A stretch of 6,998 nt of DNA, taken from the NCBI GenBank assembly GCA_035762085.1, contig DASTPT010000078.1, positions 1 through 6,998 of the forward strand, written 5' to 3'. The notes beneath the pieces were generated by a model. That model was not told where the DNA came from, searched no databases, and was given only the letters and a program-made list of their open reading frames with translations. Positions within the stretch are counted from its first letter, which is position 1. Each line of letters begins with the position of its first letter. The stretch comes from HRBIN12 sp035762085 (lineage in GTDB: Bacteria > Actinomycetota > UBA4738 > HRBIN12). The translations under genes and the position numbers were made by a program. Of this stretch, positions 6,036 through 6,998 are shown piece by piece.

Positions 6036-6082
6036 CTTCCCCTCTCCCTTCCGAGTGAGATGCGCTCTCCGATGCGGCGCGT

Positions 6083-6096
6083 GCACCGTCCGGTGC
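6083..6096. promoter_or_regulatory. Perfect dyad upstream of the secreted-protein gene
   Basis: GCACCG, a two-base TC centre and CGGTGC form a 6-bp dyad 48 bases upstream of the secreted-protein start, in the divergent region shared with the HdrA-like gene. Position and symmetry would suit an operator, but no regulator can be named and chance is possible in GC-rich DNA. Confidence 0.35.
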
Positions 6097-6288
6097 GAGA
6101 CGACGACTCGATCCTGAGCCGACCCGGGCGGGCCGGTCAAGGTTCCGCGGCGGCGCGTGGGCGGAGGCGGCCGACCCCTGACCACCGGTCAGCGGAGCCG
6201 AACGTTCCGGACCTCCTGGACCGCTCGACGAGGGCCGACCGGCCATCCGCGCGCGAGGCAGGGTCGGCGACGCTGTCCCTGCGTGAGC

Positions 6289-6297
6289 GGAGAGAGG
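6289..6297 (+). promoter_or_regulatory. Ribosome binding site deciding the HdrA-like start
   Basis: GGAGAGAGG is a strong purine-rich site six bases before GTG 6304. It supports that codon over the in-frame GTG at 6283, which overlaps the region just ahead of the site, and over GTG 6322. Confidence 0.7.
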
Positions 6298-6303
6298 TCA
6301 CGG

Positions 6304-6998
6304 GTGCGGCGCGCCGAGGGCGTGTCCGCCGGCGACGCCGGGTCGTGCGGGGCCGCGCTCGTCCTGGGCGGCGGCATCGCGGGGACCCAGTGCGCGCTCG
6401 ACCTCGCCGAGGGTGGGTACAAGGTCCACCTGGTCGAGCGCCAGCCGGCGCTCGGCGGCCACATGGCGCAGCTCGACAAGACGTTCCCGACGAACGACTG
6501 CGCGATGTGCACGCTGGCGCCGAGGCTGGTCGAGGCGGGGCGTCACCGGAACATCGAGATCGTCACCGACGCCGAGCTCGTCGGGCTCGAGGGCGAGCCC
6601 GGGCGCTTCACGGCGAGGGTCCTGCGGCACGCGCGCTACGTCGATCCCGAGATCTGCACCAGCTGTGGGGCCTGCGTGCCGGTGTGCCCGGTCACCGTGT
6701 CGGACATCTACGACGAGGGGATGGGGACGCGGAAGGCGACCTACAAGCTCTACCCGCAGGCGATCCCCGCGGCGTACGCGGTGACGAAGCTCGGGCAGTC
6801 GCCGTGCAAGCTCGCGTGTCCCGCCGCCACCTCGGCCCAGGGCTATCTGGCGCTCGTCGCGGCGGAGCGTTTCGAGGACGCCTACCGCGTCGCGGTCGAG
6901 CCGAACCCGTTCGTCTCGACCTGCGGCCGCGTCTGCCCGGCGCCGTGCGAGGCCGAGTGCTCGCGCGGCGACGTCGACGCGCCGATCGCGATCCGCTC
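6304..6998 (+). CDS. HdrA-like FAD/iron-sulfur oxidoreductase fused to a GltD-type iron-sulfur domain (3'-truncated)
   Basis: The visible 231 residues run off the right edge, so the gene is partial. It starts with a Rossmann dinucleotide-binding fold: LVLGGGIAG (19-27) and Glu45 at the end of the second strand. The HdrA signature follows: LGGHMAQLDKTFPTNDCAMC (50-69), then TLAPRLVEAGRH. A ferredoxin-type motif, Cys118-x2-Cys121-x2-Cys124-x3-Cys128-Pro, would bind one 4Fe-4S cluster. Next comes a domain of the GltD / dihydropyrimidine dehydrogenase N-terminal type, with Cys168, Cys172, then PFVSTCGRVCPAPCEAECSR carrying Cys207, 211, 215 and 219, and DAPIAIR. HdrA proteins are flavoproteins, known in methanogens and many bacteria for electron transfer and, in several complexes, electron bifurcation. 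The GltD-type domain suggests an NAD(P)H-linked flavin module further downstream. The start is GTG 6304. Location is cytoplasmic. Substrate and partners cannot be told from this fragment. Confidence 0.92.
   Translation, partial: MRRAEGVSAGDAGSCGAALVLGGGIAGTQCALDLAEGGYKVHLVERQPALGGHMAQLDKTFPTNDCAMCTLAPRLVEAGRHRNIEIVTDAELVGLEGEPGRFTARVLRHARYVDPEICTSCGACVPVCPVTVSDIYDEGMGTRKATYKLYPQAIPAAYAVTKLGQSPCKLACPAATSAQGYLALVAAERFEDAYRVAVEPNPFVSTCGRVCPAPCEAECSRGDVDAPIAIR

Noticed and set aside
6036..6303. A longer N-terminal extension of the secreted protein to 6185, and of the HdrA-like frame upstream of 6304
   Set aside because: Both upstream frames are open only because the DNA is GC-rich. Strong ribosome sites and a signal peptide or Rossmann start fix the downstream start codons.

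Overview
The window is GC-rich DNA of Actinomycetota type. I infer this from the strong G/C bias at third codon positions, purine-rich GGAGG ribosome sites, GTG starts, and several proteins that resemble actinobacterial families. It cannot be placed more finely from sequence alone. It looks like chromosomal DNA: I see no transposase, integrase, phage gene, CRISPR array, rRNA or tRNA.

Layout from left to right. Bases 1-661 hold no convincing gene, only small hairpins and palindromes. A gene of a conserved but unnamed family (662-1280, +) is broken by one frameshift. It is followed at 19 bp by an intact YCII/YciI-like gene (1299-1553, +) and then by an alpha/beta hydrolase (1639-2517, +). A small, very acidic protein with an internal 'PEADAL-acid-Q' repeat lies on the minus strand (2602-2823). 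Divergent from it is a small single-pass membrane protein with a coiled-coil-like tail (2995-3330, +). Converging on that is a DUF1579-like gene (minus, 3358-3830) whose conserved sequence is spread over all three frames by four frameshifts. A large protein of unknown function follows (3948-5375, +), whose first 45 or so codons are probably in the wrong frame. A secreted protein with a clear signal peptide lies on the minus strand (5472-6035). The window ends inside an HdrA-like iron-sulfur flavoprotein fused to a GltD-type iron-sulfur domain (6304 to beyond 6998, +).

The genes do not form one pathway. They change strand often and sit in three convergent and three divergent pairs. The most substantial biology is at the right edge: the HdrA/GltD-type fusion suggests flavin- and iron-sulfur-based electron transfer, possibly electron bifurcation, but its partner genes lie outside the window.

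The most informative general signal is the cluster of frame disruptions: one in the first gene, four in the DUF1579-like gene and probably one in the large gene. The neighbouring genes are clean. This could be gene decay or single-base indel errors in a draft or metagenomic assembly. Several breaks lie in or next to short homopolymers, which favours sequence error, but the sequence alone cannot decide. I did not find a convincing new defence, mobile or RNA-based system here.
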